A DNA stretch of 64,000 nucleotides from Rusavskia elegans (Eukaryota > Ascomycota > Lecanoromycetes > Teloschistales > Teloschistaceae), in assembly GCA_011316305.1 (NCBI GenBank), contig SAUG01000004.1, positions 209,602 to 273,601 of the forward strand, written 5' to 3'. This document shows, in pieces, positions 47,201-60,300 of this stretch. Under the pieces are notes generated by a model. It was given only the letters and a program-made list of their open reading frames with translations. It made no database searches and was not told the DNA's origin. A program made the translations under genes and the position numbers. Within the stretch, counting starts at the first letter, position 1; each line of letters begins with the position of its first letter.

Positions 47201-49602
47201 ATAAGAACAACTTTTTCTCTCCATGCAAATCGGACATCGGGTCTCTTCATGCGGCCAACGTACCGAAGCAAGAATGATGGTATGAACCAGGTCAAGGCCC
47301 ACACAAATCCAATCCAGACACGGCGCGACTTAGTAATGACTTCAGCATGCACCGACTTGGGCTCTCCTATTTCCGGGTCCAATTCGCCGGTGTATTGTCC
47401 GAGGTCATTGTCGTAATAGGTAATCTGATTCCTGTTGTCGTCTCCTTTCGCGCCTAGCCCGTAATCACCAGGCATGGTATTGATCGTTCGAGCAATTGTG
47501 GGAGCAATCGAGCGAGCGACTCCCATGGCACCTTTGGCAAGCGTCACTTGACTCTGGTGCCTTGACAGGAAAGGATTGCTTTCTTCCATGGGAGGAAAGA
47601 AGCCGCTGGCAGCAGGGTCCGGCGTTGCCGTCGAGTAGCCGCTTTGGAACGGTCCACCCATTGTGTCGAAGTTGTTCTGTCCATACGGATGAACCGCTGG
47701 TTTGAGATCCAGCATGCTTTCGGCTTCCCACCATGCTCCTTCGCGGATCCATACGCGTTCATGGCCAACGACAACCTCGCCATTGCTCCAACCTCGTTCA
47801 AGGATCCAGCTCTCCACTCCGTCTCGACCTTCTTGGCATCCAAGGCGTGCATAACGAGTGTGGAACTCCTCGATGTCGAAATCTGCCGTAAAGTCCAAGA
47901 CCTTGTGTCTTCGATTGGTCCATTCAGGAAGTCTCCACGCCCGGAGTTGCCTAGATACTGTTCCGGCCGACCAGGCGGATGTTGTGCTGGCTAGCGAAGC
48001 GAGACTTCCCGGCGTCTCATCTGTCGGATGAATCGCCAAGTGGTACCAGACACGGCTACTGCCCAGCACAGCTGGTAGATCAAGCCTTGAATGCCGGCTG
48101 CCCGAGACGCCTTCGCCTTCCCGAGGATACAGAATCTTCCGTAGGAATCCACCAGCCTCAGCTTCGACACCGACCTTCTCGAGCACATCCTCTTGACGCG
48201 CCCGCTCATACTCACGCTCTCTAACAATGGGTCCTCCGGTATAACCAAGGTCAGCCGCGACTTCTGAGACAGCACTTTGCATCTCCTTAATGATAGACGT
48301 GCCCGCTGTCGCGACCTCAACCCCATCTTCCTTCATTTCGGCATTAATGCCGACTGAATCATCAAAGACACCACGGAGCGCAACCGCCTTCCCTAGATCT
48401 TGACCTGGTATTTCCACAATGGTAATGCTGACGGTGTCCTCGGTGTCCTCGTCGGTCCTTGGGGTTCTCGCCCCAATCCTACCACTGCCACTCTCACTCG
48501 AGTCGTCACCGTCACGAGTCCTCTGCAGTTCAGAAGCGATAGCTTGATTTGCCTTGATTAAGACCCAATCTACCAATACTTCGTAGATCCCAACAATCAG
48601 GACTTCTCTTTCGTCGGTGCTGCATTTCCGCATGAGAATTTCCGGGTCGAGGCCCAGAAGACCTCCAACGTCCTCACAGATCTCTTCAAGGACTTCCGCA
48701 TCGAGCAAGAAGCCTGTCGTGTCACCCAGTTTAAGAAGACCAGCGAGGGTTGAAAGTAGATTGCGGTGCGCTGAGCCCTTGATTCCAATCTCTTTCAGCG
48801 ATGACCTGAAATCTTCTGCCGACGCAGTATCATCGGCGGTTGGTAGATAGGACGGCGGATCATAGGTCTGGGATCGGTTCAACAAGGAGTAGGCCGAAGG
48901 ATGTTTGAGTCCCAGGAACTCTCGCTCTGCCGGAGTAGATGCCGAGGTGAGGAGATAATAAAAGACATCGAAGGCTCTGTATCCAGGCTCGGAGGGTACT
49001 TTGAGGAGACCTGTCGTAATGTCCATTCCAGATGTGGAGAGAGCTACGGAAGCCGAATTGAGGTTTCCGGCCAGCGAGAGATTGAAAGTGACGGCCAGGG
49101 CGGAATACTTGGGAGTAGCATGATTGTACGGAGAGACAGTGTTGGTGAAGGGCCGTAAAACTGCGAGTGCGGTGTAGACACTGGCCGGGACCGGCATGGG
49201 GAGTGCGGTAATGAAAGGCGCAAGGAGTGACGGCGTCGCATGGTGGAGAGATCTGGGAACGTCAGTTTGGGTGCTCATTCGCAGGACAAAGGGTATTGGG
49301 TACCCTAAAACGACGCAGCCATCCTCGGCGCGCCGCCTGGCATGTTCCCATGCTTGCCTCGCCAATTCCACGTCGATTGTGCCCCCTGGCTGTCCATCGA
49401 CAGAAGAGTTGGCAGCAGTCAGCCAAGTGTTGACGACAAGACTCGTTCCGGCATCGAGTCGAAACGACTTGGAAGATGCGTAGATGGTGTGGAGGGTATT
49501 CAACAAGGTAGTTGTAGAGACTTGGGTGGAGTGCTGGCCATTGGATCGAGCCCCAGTTGGGGTGGAGGCGCCCGAGTACGTCGACATCCGATTCGCAGCC
49601 AT
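44265..49602 (-). CDS. csmB: Chitin synthase with degenerate myosin-like domain (class VI/VII, CsmB type)
   Basis: Three exons, 49602-45590, 45538-44415 and 44362-44265, give 1744 aa. The first ~600 residues are a myosin-motor-like region without the P-loop and switch motifs, as in Aspergillus CsmB, so it should not hydrolyse ATP. Then come membrane segments (from about 767, [17 protein letters not shown]), a cytochrome b5-like module ([16 protein letters not shown], about 845), and the GT2 chitin synthase domain with VDADTS (about 1264), EDRYLTTL and [13 protein letters not shown] (about 1420). Several TM helices follow and a DEK_C-like end ([16 protein letters not shown] to [13 protein letters not shown]). 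It adds N-acetylglucosamine from UDP-GlcNAc to chitin at growing tips and septa. Start chosen at [10 protein letters not shown]; an in-frame TTG upstream is not a normal start. It faces away from csmA across a transposon block. Confidence 0.95.
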
Positions 49603-49903
49603 GATTGAGGTGGCAGGTGTCAAAGGCAGTCTTGTGTTTTTGCCATAGGAATCGAGGAAAGGATCGGGCTTGTTGGGGCTGTTGTTTCAACGAAAGTAAT
49701 CCTCCCAGACGAAGCGATGGATCTGCGGTCGTGGACTTGTTATTCCAAACGAGTGTGAAGGGTACAGGAACGACTGAAGCTTGAACGACGAAGATGAGAT
49801 GGGCGAAGAAGGAGACGTCAAGGAGATGGACAAGGAGTAACGAGTGGGTCTTGATGGTGCTAGGATGCCGTGTTTTCGATTGCCACCCGTCCAGGCTGTT
49901 CTA
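49603..49903. promoter_or_regulatory. Remaining csmB-proximal promoter
   Basis: Only about 300 bp of ordinary-composition DNA remain between the csmB start codon and the TA/TIR edge of block 2. It must include the leader and whatever core promoter csmB now uses. No TATA box seen. Confidence 0.5.
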
Positions 49904-50000
49904 CAGTCGTATTCAAAACCCTGAAGTTCCGGTAGATGGCGGGGGACCTAGGGTCGATTATTTAGCGAACTATACTAAAATTAACTATAAATCCTAATTA
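49904..50000 (+). repeat. Left terminal inverted repeat of block 2
   Basis: Contains CAGTCGTATTCAAAACCCTG and GGGGGACCTAGGGTCGATTA, both found in the right TIR. Similarity fades gradually inward. Confidence 0.9.
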
Positions 50001-50642
50001 TATCTATATAGCTATAGAAATTATAATTAATATATCTATTTTAATTAAATTGAAATTCGTAATAGTATTTTATTAATAATTCCTAGCGGTTATTTCTAGA
50101 TATTATTATTTAATTCTTATTTTACCGCTACTATATTTTCGCTATTTTTTTCTACTATTTATATAGATATCTTCTATTATTAAAATCGAAATACCTTTAA
50201 TAAAATTATTATTAATAATTATAAAAACTGTATATCTTTTAACTAAATAGAAAAAATAAAGCGAAATTAAAAGAAAAACGATAATATTATTACTAAATCG
50301 AAAAGGCTAAATAAAAGATCGGTCTTTTTTAATAAAAAAGATTTCGAATAATTTAAAATTTTTTTAAATTAGAGATCGCTAGTCTATTGGAATAATATAT
50401 AGTAGTTTTTAAATAATTTAAATAATATTATCGTTAGTTAACTAATATTTAACAAAGTTTTTAAAATATTTTATTATTTTAGAAAAAAGATTTATTATAT
50501 CGCTATTTAAAAATTCGATAAATTAAAAAAAAAAATACCGACGTATAATTAAATAACGTCTAATAGACCGGCCGTCGGATCGAATTTCGAATTTAGATTA
50601 ATTAATTCGATTCGATCCAGCCGAATTTTAAACCCGGATTAA

Positions 50643-50695
50643 CTAGACTGGCCGTTTTATCGGGTTTCGAACCCGGGTTCGTATTTCGGGTTCGA
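50643..50695 (+). repeat. CTGGCCG... terminus-like repeat, plus copy
   Basis: CTGGCCGTTTTATCGGGTTT then CGAACCCGGGTTCGTATTTC. Its reverse complement is at about 54517-54570, and related words occur at 50570 and 51945 in the plus direction. GC islets inside an AT-rich block. Confidence 0.65.
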
Positions 50696-51158
50696 CTTTC
50701 TAACCGTATTAGAAAGGAAATTAATTTAAACGAATAATTTAGACGCGTTAGCCACGTTTATCGCGAAGTCGGATCGTTATTTTGATTCGAAATAATCAGT
50801 TTAAAGTTAACTAATCCGATCCGATTTAAAAAAACGTTAATTTCTAGTATTAAATAAAAAGCTAGTATAACTTTTATATAAATTTACTTAAAAAAATTCT
50901 AATTAATTAACTACGCTAGTTTAAAATATTCTAATTCGAAAAAATATATTATTTGAACGTATTATTTTTAATAATATATTAAAATAATCATATTTCAAAT
51001 ATATAATATAATCGGATCGAATCCGGATTAAAATATTAAATAATTCGATTCGAATTCGATGATCGATCTATTAAAATCCGGATCGGATCCGGATCAAATT
51101 ATTAAAATCGGGTCGAATATTCGACGGTTCGACGAAAATCCGATCCGAACCGATCAGT

Positions 51159-51345
51159 TGTAACGTCTCTAAAGTATATATCAAAAGACGTTACGTAATT
51201 TACGTTCGAATCTAGCTACAGCCGTAGACGTAGTACGAGTTATTAAATAGTAAAAAAGTTTTGGCGTAGATTATCGCGATTAGTCCCGTATAGCCGTAAA
51301 GATATAATCGCGATATTACGAGGTATTTTCGTTACGAAAATAATT
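51159..51345 (+). repeat. LTR fragment related to the block-1 retrotransposon
   Basis: Starts TGTAACGTCTC and keeps the order of LTR words: GTTCGAATCTAGCTACAGCC, GTAGACGTAG, TATTAAATAGTAAA, TATAGCCGTAAAGATATAAT, TTCGTTACGAAAATAATT. Only the first part of the 408-bp LTR is present, so it is a truncated relic. Its less RIP-altered start (TGTAACG) shows the original LTR terminus. Confidence 0.8.
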
Positions 51346-52265
51346 AAAAAAAAAAATTAAAAATATTTAAAAATTATATAGATATATTCTATTAAATTAA
51401 ATAAAATCTAAAATATTTAAAAAAAAAATAGAATATCTTTTTAATATTAGATAAAATGAAATATATTATCTAAATAATTATTTATTGAAATTATACGAGC
51501 GAATTTTTGAATTAATTCGTTAGATAATACGTTTTATCTAAATTAGATTTTGGTAATAAACTTTATTTAATACTAGTATTAGATAATACGAAAATCTATT
51601 ATAACGCCGAATTAAAAAATATATACGCTGCCGCAGACGTTATATTAATATTTCTATTTCTATATTTTTCGGATTTTAATTCTATAGATATTTTATTTAT
51701 ATTACTAAAGATTTATATAAAAGAAAACTATAAATTTATAAATATCTATAACGAAAAAAAAAAGATTTTTAGATTTTTTTAATAATATTATAGGGTTTTA
51801 AAAATAGAATAATAAATTAATAGGCCTATTTCGTAGTATAGATTATAAATAAAGACTTTAAATAGAAATATATAGAAATTATTACGAGAAATCAATTAAA
51901 TCTAGATCGTTTATATATATAAATAGTTTATATCTCTTTTGTAGTCTGGCCGTCGAGTCGGATTTCGAATTCGGAATCGAAAAACCGATCCGATCCGAAT
52001 CGGTTCCGACTTTTCTAGATACTTTAGAAGCAACCGTATATTCTATAACTATAACAATCTGTCTATATTAAATCTACGTTAAATTCGCCGAAAACAGCTA
52101 GTTTTCGAAAACTAGTTGCAGATATTCCGAAAATAAAAAATTTAAAAAAATTAAATAGTCGATTTCTAGTTATATAGAATTCTAAATTAGGTCTAGTTCG
52201 TTTTAACTAGCTATTTTCGACGAATTATCGATGAATTTCTCGTTAATATTCGTTTAATATTTAAT

Positions 52266-52883
52266 TATATCAGCATTTTCTAAAACCGGCTTGAAGCCGA
52301 TCTTAGTTATTTCAGCCGTCTCAGCCGGTTTTTAGTCGGTACGGCTAAGAGCGGCTTATAAACGGCTTATTAGCCGGTTTCGGGTATACTCGAAGCTACG
52401 TAGCTACGCGGCTAAGACGGCTAAAACGGCTAAACGGCTAAAACGGCTAAAAAGATTTAGAAATTCGATTTTAAATTCGTTTAAATCTTTATTAGTAGTT
52501 AGTAGGCCTATATACGCCTATATATAGCGCTAGACTAGCTTTATCTAAATCGAAAATATTAGGTTTTTTTATTAGATTCTAACTAAATTAGATCTAGCGT
52601 AGTTTATTAAATAGATATTCGATTTTCGTTATTCCCGCTTTTAGCGGCGGCTGTTAAACTTTATTTTCGAATAAAATTATATAGATTTATTTTTAGTTTA
52701 TATATAGATCCTATTTTAGACTATTTATTAAATAGATATTCGTACTATAGATACTATTAGAGTTCTAATCTATCGAAAATCTATTTTTTAGATTTTTGGA
52801 TTATTTGGATTTTTGAATTATTTAGATTAAAATAACTGTCAGCCGGTCTAATTTAAAAATCCATTTTAGAATTCGCTGATGTA
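52266..52883. mobile_element. Small TIR element (MITE-like), copy 2, inverted
   Basis: Reverse complement of 37311-37926: TATATCAGCATTTTCTAAAA at the left and GAATTCGCTGATGTA at the right. Shared interior words include CGTAGCTACGCGGCTAAGAC and TATTCCCGCTTTTAGCGGC. One end reads CATCAGCG after its TA, which shows the pre-RIP terminus. Confidence 0.82.
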
Positions 52884-53220
52884 AATACGAATTACTCTTT
52901 TAACTTTAATAGATATTAGTAAATAAAATAAGCGAATCTATAGATTACGTAACTCTTTAGTTTAATCTATCGATTCTATAATTCTAGCTGCTCTATAAGG
53001 GCCGTAAAAATCGGATAAATATTTTAAAAAAAGAGATTTTCGGAGGATTCGAACTTTGAATTATTTAGTAATCAAAATTCTATTTAGACGAGATTTAAAA
53101 TAATTACGTAATATAGAATTAAACTATCTATTTAATTTATATTAATACTACTACTAAAATAAAAAACTATATAGATATTTAATTATATATATTTAATTTT
53201 TTAGATAATAATAAATAAAA

Positions 53221-53300
53221 CTTTCTATTAACTTTCTATTAACTTTCTATTAACTTTCTATTAATTTTTTATTAACTTTCTATTAACTTTTAATTAACTG
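53221..53300 (+). repeat. 11-bp tandem repeat (CTTTCTATTAA)
   Basis: About seven units in a row, the later ones diverging (ATTTTTTATTA, CTTTTAATTAA). Confidence 0.9.
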
Positions 53301-54516
53301 TTAGTTTTATCAAACTATTTATTAATTTATAATTAATAGCGAATTTATTTCAATTTTATATTATTTTAAACTGGATATTATACGAAAACTATAAATTAAT
53401 TAAAACTATTAATTAATTTATTATTAAATATCTATTTTATTAAATTAAAAGTTAATATATCTTTAATTTTCAATTAATATCTTATTTTTTCCAATTTTAA
53501 ATCGACAAGTTATCGATATATTATCGTAGGACAGACGGTTGCCACTAAAGTATCGAACCGATCGGATTTCGATTTCGAATTGAAAGAATCGACCCGATCC
53601 GCTAAAACGTTAAGTATTAGTATAAAAGTATAATACTAGTATAATTCTAAAATAAAATAATAATAATTTTTTTAAAAAAAATTTATTTAATTAACCACGC
53701 TAGCTAGAGAGGTCCTAGTTAGATTAAATGAATTACCTAAATTAATTACCTTTATAGATAATTAAATAACTAATAAAAGAAAATATTTTACAATATTTAA
53801 AATGTTTAACGAGTTTCCGTCGGATTTCCGGATTCGATTCGGAACCGACCGTTTAGCGGATCGGTTTCTAAATACCGACGGAAACCCGTATCGAAATAGT
53901 TAATTTACTTTTTTAAAATCTTTATTTGCTTTATTATAGATTATTATTACTATTATTGTTTAATTTAATATTATAGATTCGATTATTTAAATTTTATATA
54001 TTATCTTTAATAAATAAATTTTTATAATCTTTCTACTAGGTCTAATTTTATATAATTTATTATAAAAAATAAACTGGCTATTTCGGTACGGGTTTCTATC
54101 GGTATTTCGGAAACTTGATTCGAATTTTAATAAATCGATTCGATCCGATCCGTTAAACGGTACAAATCGGTTTCTAAAATTAAAACCGAAAGTTAAATTA
54201 GATTATAAAATAGAAAACGACGAAATTTCGATCCAATCTATTAAATATTCTATATATAATATAATACTATAGTTATTATAGTATAAAACTATAATCAATT
54301 TAATAATTAATTAATTAATTAAATTTATCTATAGAAAATATATATAGATAATATATTTCCTTTTATTAAATTAATTTCTAATAAATAGATATTACTTTTA
54401 TATTAGAATTATACTTTTATATTGGATTCTAGCGGTTTTAATAGATTAAATTCGGAAATCCGGGTTTAATTCGGAACCGAATCGGTTTAATATCTAGAAA
54501 AATCGGAACCGATTCG

Positions 54517-54570
54517 GTTCGAACTCGAAATACGAACCCGGGTTCGAAATCCGACCCGACGGCCAGTTTA
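54517..54570 (-). repeat. CTGGCCG... terminus-like repeat, minus copy
   Basis: Reads on the minus strand CTGGCCGTCGGGTCGGATTT followed by CGAACCCGGGTTCGTATTTC, an inverted partner of 50643-50695. The ~3.9 kb between them could be one further nested element. Confidence 0.65.
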
Positions 54571-56599
54571 ATAAAAAGTTTTCTACCGGTTTAGTACTAA
54601 AATTGATATAGAAAAAAAAATTATTCTAAAAAAAATTTAATTAAAAACGAATAGAAAATAACTATTAGTTTTTATATTATTTATAAAATTTACTAAATTC
54701 TTTTAAAATTAATCTATTAATTTTTAATTTTATTTTAAATATATTCTATTTTTCTTTTAAATAAAAATTTCGTTTCTAATTTTAAAATATAATAGAATTA
54801 TAGTCTATATCTTTAATAGAAGCGAAGATATTTTATAATTTTCGTATCTTTATCGGTCTAATATAGAGAAGATATTATAGGAAATTATCGGACTTGCTAT
54901 TAATAAAATTATTTAAAGAAACTATTAAAATTTCGAACTGTCTAGTATCGATAGTAGTAGATCTAATTCTATTCGGAAAAAACGAATAAAATAATAATCG
55001 ATTTATATATTACTATTAAATCTATAATTATAAATATTTTCGGTATTTTTTTTATTTTAGTTTTTTTTTTAAACTTTTTTCTATTTTATCGGTTTCGAAC
55101 TATATTTTACTAGATTAAATAAATTAGTTTTAGATTATTATTTCTATTTAATTAAATAATATTAGAATTAGAATTTATACCGACGGTAGTTTTTATAATA
55201 GTATTTTCTTTTTATTATTTCTTTTTTTAATTTTTTTAATTTTAGCGAAGAATCTAGAATATATATAGCGATAGATTTTCGAAATCGTAGTTTTTTCTTT
55301 TATTTATATTATTAGTCTAGGTAATAATATAAAATATATTAATTCTATAATAATAGCTATAAAAATAATTAAAATTCTTTTAATAATAAATTTTTATTTT
55401 TAAATTTTTTTATTTATATATAGTAGACCGGTAGTAGAATTTTTTCTATAGTTTTTAGATTTTTAATAAAAGCTAGTTTTTTATAATTCGCTTTTTATCG
55501 CGTTCGGCGGCTTCGAAGGCAAAGATTTAAATAATAGTACTTTTTTTAATATAGAAATTTAAAAAAGAGATTAAAATTATCTAATTGTAATCTATAATAA
55601 TATTATTATAATCTTTTTACTAAATACTATAGATAAAATTATATATTTTTTATTTTTAATTCAATATTATCTAATCTATTTAGATATCTTTTATTAATAG
55701 CCGAAAGTAAAAATATTTATATCGATTTTAATAGTAATATTTCTATATAACTTTTAAAATATAGATATAAATTTTATATTAATCGGAATCAAAGTAAATA
55801 AAATAATCTCTTTTATAGTAATATATCTTCTTATAATATTTTTTATTAAAATAAAAAATCTATTAAAATCGATATAATTTTTTCTATTAGAATTTATATT
55901 AATCCGATTTATATTTATTTTCTTTTCACTAAATATTTATTTCTAGATAATAGAATAATTATAGGGGTTTTTTTTTTCTAGATTTAAATCAAAATCTAAT
56001 AATAGTAAAACTAGTAATAATAAAAGTTTCTTCTACTATTTTTTTACTATAACTATTCGAAGAATATTATTTTAAAAAATTTAAATAAAAAAAATCTAAT
56101 TTTTAAAATTAACTAATAGTATAGAGGTTAAAAAATTATTATTAGAAAAAACGCTATCGCGAATATCTTCGTCGATTTAATTTTTATTATAATACTAATA
56201 AATTTAAATTATTAAATAAATATTTATATTTAATATTTAAAAATATCAATTTTTTTCTAATTTTTTTTTTATTTTTTATAGCCGGCTCTTTTTTACTAGA
56301 ATTTTTTTTACTATAGATTTTTTTTTTCGATAATAATATAATAGGTTTCCGAATCGTAAATTTTAATTTTTAGATAAAAGAATTTTTAATATTATTTAAA
56401 AAGTTATATATTTATATTCTAGAATTGGCGGTAGTAGCGGCAGCGGTAAAATATCGCTATCGGAAGAAAAAAAGATAGTCTTTTTTCTACGAGATATAAT
56501 AATAAGAATTTCTATTAGAAATTATAAATAAATTACTATTATAAACTTTAATTTAGCCTAATTAGATATATATATTATATATTCTATAGCTATAGAATT

Positions 56600-56697
56600 T
56601 AGATAAGGATTTATAGTTAATTTTAGTATCGTTCGCTAATAAATCGACCCTAGGTCCCCCGCCCTCTGCCGGAACTTCAGGTTTTTGAATACGACTG
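56600..56697 (-). repeat. Right terminal inverted repeat of block 2
   Basis: Inverted partner of 49904-50000. Its outer 20 bases on the minus strand are CAGTCGTATTCAAAAACCTG. Confidence 0.9.
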
Positions 56698-57355
56698 TAT
56701 TTTAAGCACTGTTTACTTCACGACTTGTAAATGACATTCTATTATTCTGGCCGCAAACGATCGATGCCTTCCCCAGAAGATGTTATTTTCACGACACTCG
56801 ATATCATCGTGGGATGCAACAACGGCTCTTTGATGGTGTTTCCTTGTTAGCGCGAGGTTCTGATAGAGGACCTTTCAGGGGCAGGCCTTGGCTTGACACA
56901 ATATTTACAAACATATATTCTGCTGTGGACAATTACAAACTTCAATTTAGACTGGACCACCGGTGAAGATTCGGTCTTTTGGTCTATTCAATTTCCTTCG
57001 TGCATTTTGTAGTAGTAGTGGCAACGGGCATTTGTTGATTCTGCCTCGTACCCGATCTATTTTGGGCCTAACCCCCATCCACTCGCAACCTTTGGCACAC
57101 CTTACATCCGTATCTCATTGACCTTTTGTCTTCTCTACACACACTCGTTCAAAAGCAAAGTTGATTCAAGCAACTGTCCTTCGTTGCTGTAAGGCTGTGA
57201 AACCTCCGAAATCCCTGGATCCGCACGTACCACCTGTCTCGCCGTCAACTTCGTTACAGTGATCAATGGATCCGCCAGACTGATTCGCCCTTGGACGACT
57301 TTCCAACTACGCTCGCTCTGGAACCTCCTCTTAAACCAGGATACTCACTTCTGAG
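56698..57355. promoter_or_regulatory. Remaining csmA-proximal promoter
   Basis: About 660 bp of normal-composition DNA between the TA at the block edge and the csmA start. CT-rich near 57110-57200 (TCTTCTCTACACACACTCG). Transcription start and leader should lie here. Confidence 0.5.
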
Positions 57356-60300
57356 ATGGCTCTTCACTCCTTGACTGGGGCCACCCCGTCCCATTCGCAG
57401 CCTTCCCTACCCGCACTACCATCCCATCTTCAATCAGATACACATTTGACTGCCCACTTGGCTAGCCGGTGAGTTGGTTTCGCGCTTCCATAGATTTCAG
57501 AACGCCACTGACAATAACAGCTTCCATGTGTCTCTCCCAGTCTCTCGCCTCTCCTCCCAAGCACTCGTAACACTCAACACCTACACATCGTCAGCCAAAG
57601 GACCGGATGGAGGAACGGCCGGCAGTGCCATGGGAGAGGCCGAAGAGCTGGCTGGAAGGGCTTGGTCACGCCTCGGAGGTCGAGGCGAAAACCAGGCCAT
57701 AGTCTTCTTGGGCGAGTCGGGTTCCGGCAAAACAACGATTCGGTCACATCTGCTATCCTCCATCCTGTCCTTTTCCTCAACGCCCTTATCGACTAAATTA
57801 TCCCTCGCCGCTTTTGTTTTCGACACCCTGACCACCACCAAATCCGTCACAACACCTACTGCGTCAAAGGCAGGCCTGTTCTTCGAGCTGCAATACGACG
57901 CCTCCTCGACTTCGAACCCCACTCTTATTGGAGGAAAACTCTTGGATCACAGATTAGAGCGGAGTAGGATAGCCTCGGTACCGACAGGCGAGCGAAGCTT
58001 TCACGTTTTATACTATCTTCTTGCGGGGACCAGTGCAGCAGAAAAGGCCCATCTCGGGCTCGAAACCTCCGGTATCGTGTCGGAGAGCGCTGTGCGGGCA
58101 AGTGATCGGATGTCCGGAGGAACCATTGGACACAAGAGATGGAGATATTTGGGCCACCCCACACAGCTGAAAGTTGGTATCAACGACGTCGAAGGGTTCC
58201 AACATTTCAAGACAGCACTTCGCAAGCTCGAGTTTCCACGGAATGACATCGCCGAGATATGTCAGATCTTGGCCAGCATCCTACATATCGGGCAGCTCGA
58301 TTTTGTGACCAGTCAATCCACCACTCCAGCCCCAGACGAAAGTGGTGGCTACTCGCATGAAGGCGGAGAAACAGTGACGATCGTGAGCAATAGAGAAGTA
58401 CTCGGTATTGTAGCGGCCTTTCTTGGCCTAAGCGTTCAAGACCTGGAGACGAGCCTTGGTTACAAGACCAAGACTATCCACCGTGAACGGGTTACAGTCA
58501 TGCTAGACCCAAAAGGCGCCAGAGGAAACGCAGACGAGCTTGCCCGGACGCTCTACTCATTGCTTGTAGCGTATGTGATTGAGCAGATCAACCAGAAGAC
58601 GTGTGCTATTGAAGACGCTGTCGCCAACACAATTTCTATTGTCGACTTTCCAGGCTTCGCACAATCCGCGGCGACTGGTTCCGTGCTCGACCAGTTGCTG
58701 AACAACGCGGCTACCGAGTCGTTGTACAACTTCTGTTTACAGAGCTTCTTCGAGCGCAAGGCCGATTTGCTCGAGAGCGAAGATGTCAGCGTCGCAGCGA
58801 CGAGTTACTTCGACAACGGAGATGCTCTCAGGGGGCTATTGAAGAGCGGCAACGGACTTTTGAGCATCTTGAACGACCAGACTCGCCGTGGAAGGACTGA
58901 TTTGCAATTCCTCGACAGTATCCGCAAGCGGTTTGAAAACAAGAATCCAGCCATCGCGGTAGGAAATGCTACCGCGAAGATGCCTGGAAGCAATTTTGCC
59001 ACTTACAATCCTCACGCGTCATTCACAGTCAGACATTTTGCTGGGGAAGTCGACTACCCTATCAACGGGCTTGTCGAAGACAACGGAGAAGTCATCCCTG
59101 GCGATTTGATGAATCTGATGCGGTCCACGAAGAGCGACTTCGTCCGGCAGCTCTTTGGTCAAGAAGCTCTCCACACCATCATGCATCCAAATGAGAAGAC
59201 TGCCATCATGCAAGCTCAGGTCAGCTCCAAGCCTTCCAGGATGCCGAGTATGGCACGAAGAAGGGGAGAGCGCCCCGGTAGACTGGCAGCTCGAGCCACC
59301 AGTGGAGCACGCTCTGATGACGACGATCTGGACAGTCAACATGGCACATTTCGCAAAGGGTCAGCTGATGACCGGAAGAGCAGGTTGCGACCTGGCGGGA
59401 TTGACCAAGGAGCCTCGGGTCAATTCTTGACTTCACTCGACAACATCACGAAATCGCTCTCATCGCCGAGCACAAACCCCTATTTTGTCTTCTGCCTCAA
59501 GCCCAATGATCGACGAATCGCCAACCAATTCGACAGCAAATGCGTCCGAGCACAGATCCAGACCTTTGGCATTGCCGAGATTAGCCAGCGCCTGCGCAAC
59601 GCCGATTTTAGTCTCTTCTTGCCCTTCGGCGAGTTCCTTGGTCTCGCAGATGCTCAACAGATTATTGTCGGCAGTGAGAAAGAGAAAGCCGAGGCGGTAT
59701 TAGGGGAAAAGCAATGGCCGGGCAACGAGGCCCGGATCGGTACCACTGGTATCTTCTTGAGCGAGAGGTGCTGGGCCAGCATCGCCAAGACGAGCGAGAA
59801 GGGGTTTTCTGGAGGACGGTTCTTCGATACCGAGTCTGACGTTCCGGGCGAAAATCCATTTGAGAGCCACGAACGTGAATTCGGCGATTCCAAAGAGAAC
59901 CTGATACTGGGTCATGAGGCTGCGACGCCAGGGGCTTATATATACGGCGATGACACCAAACAAGGCGGATACTTTGGTGCTCGAGAGATCGACGGCCGCT
60001 CGGAGGCCGGGGCATCCGCTTTCAACTCTGGCGACATGTTTCGTGCAATGGAAACAAGAGAGCAGATGGCCGAGAAGGGTAACAAGAAGAAGTTGGTGGA
60101 AGTCGACGTCGTACCGGTATCTGGAAGTCGAAAGCGCTGGCTCTTCGTCGTCTATCTCCTGACCTTCTGCATACCAAATGTTTTCATCAAGTGGTTTGGC
60201 CGCATGAAACGAAAGGACATCCAAACAGCATGGCGGGAGAAGTTTGCCATCAACCTTTTGATATGGCTGAGCTGCCTATTCGTGGTATTCTTCATCGTCA

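Larger units (their letters stand above)
49904..56697. mobile_element. RIP-saturated long-TIR element (block 2), 6.8 kb, TA duplication
   Basis: Left end 49904 CAGTCGTATTCAAAACCCTG... and right end, read inward from 56697, CAGTCGTATTCAAAAACCTG... match closely for about 95 bp and remain alignable to roughly 190 bp. Both are flanked by TA (49902-49903 and 56698-56699), so this is a Tc1/mariner-like insertion or a composite ending in such termini. The interior is AT-rich with CpA/TpG removed by RIP and contains a fragment of the block-1 LTR family, an inverted copy of the block-1 MITE, an 11-bp tandem repeat and several CTGGCCGTCGG-type inverted termini. No frame survives. It sits in the shared promoter of csmA and csmB. 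Confidence 0.82.

Noticed and set aside
51200..51215. tRNA T-arm-like GTTCGAATC
   Set aside because: Part of the LTR family sequence; no anticodon stem or acceptor stem around it. No tRNA or rRNA gene was recognised in the window.
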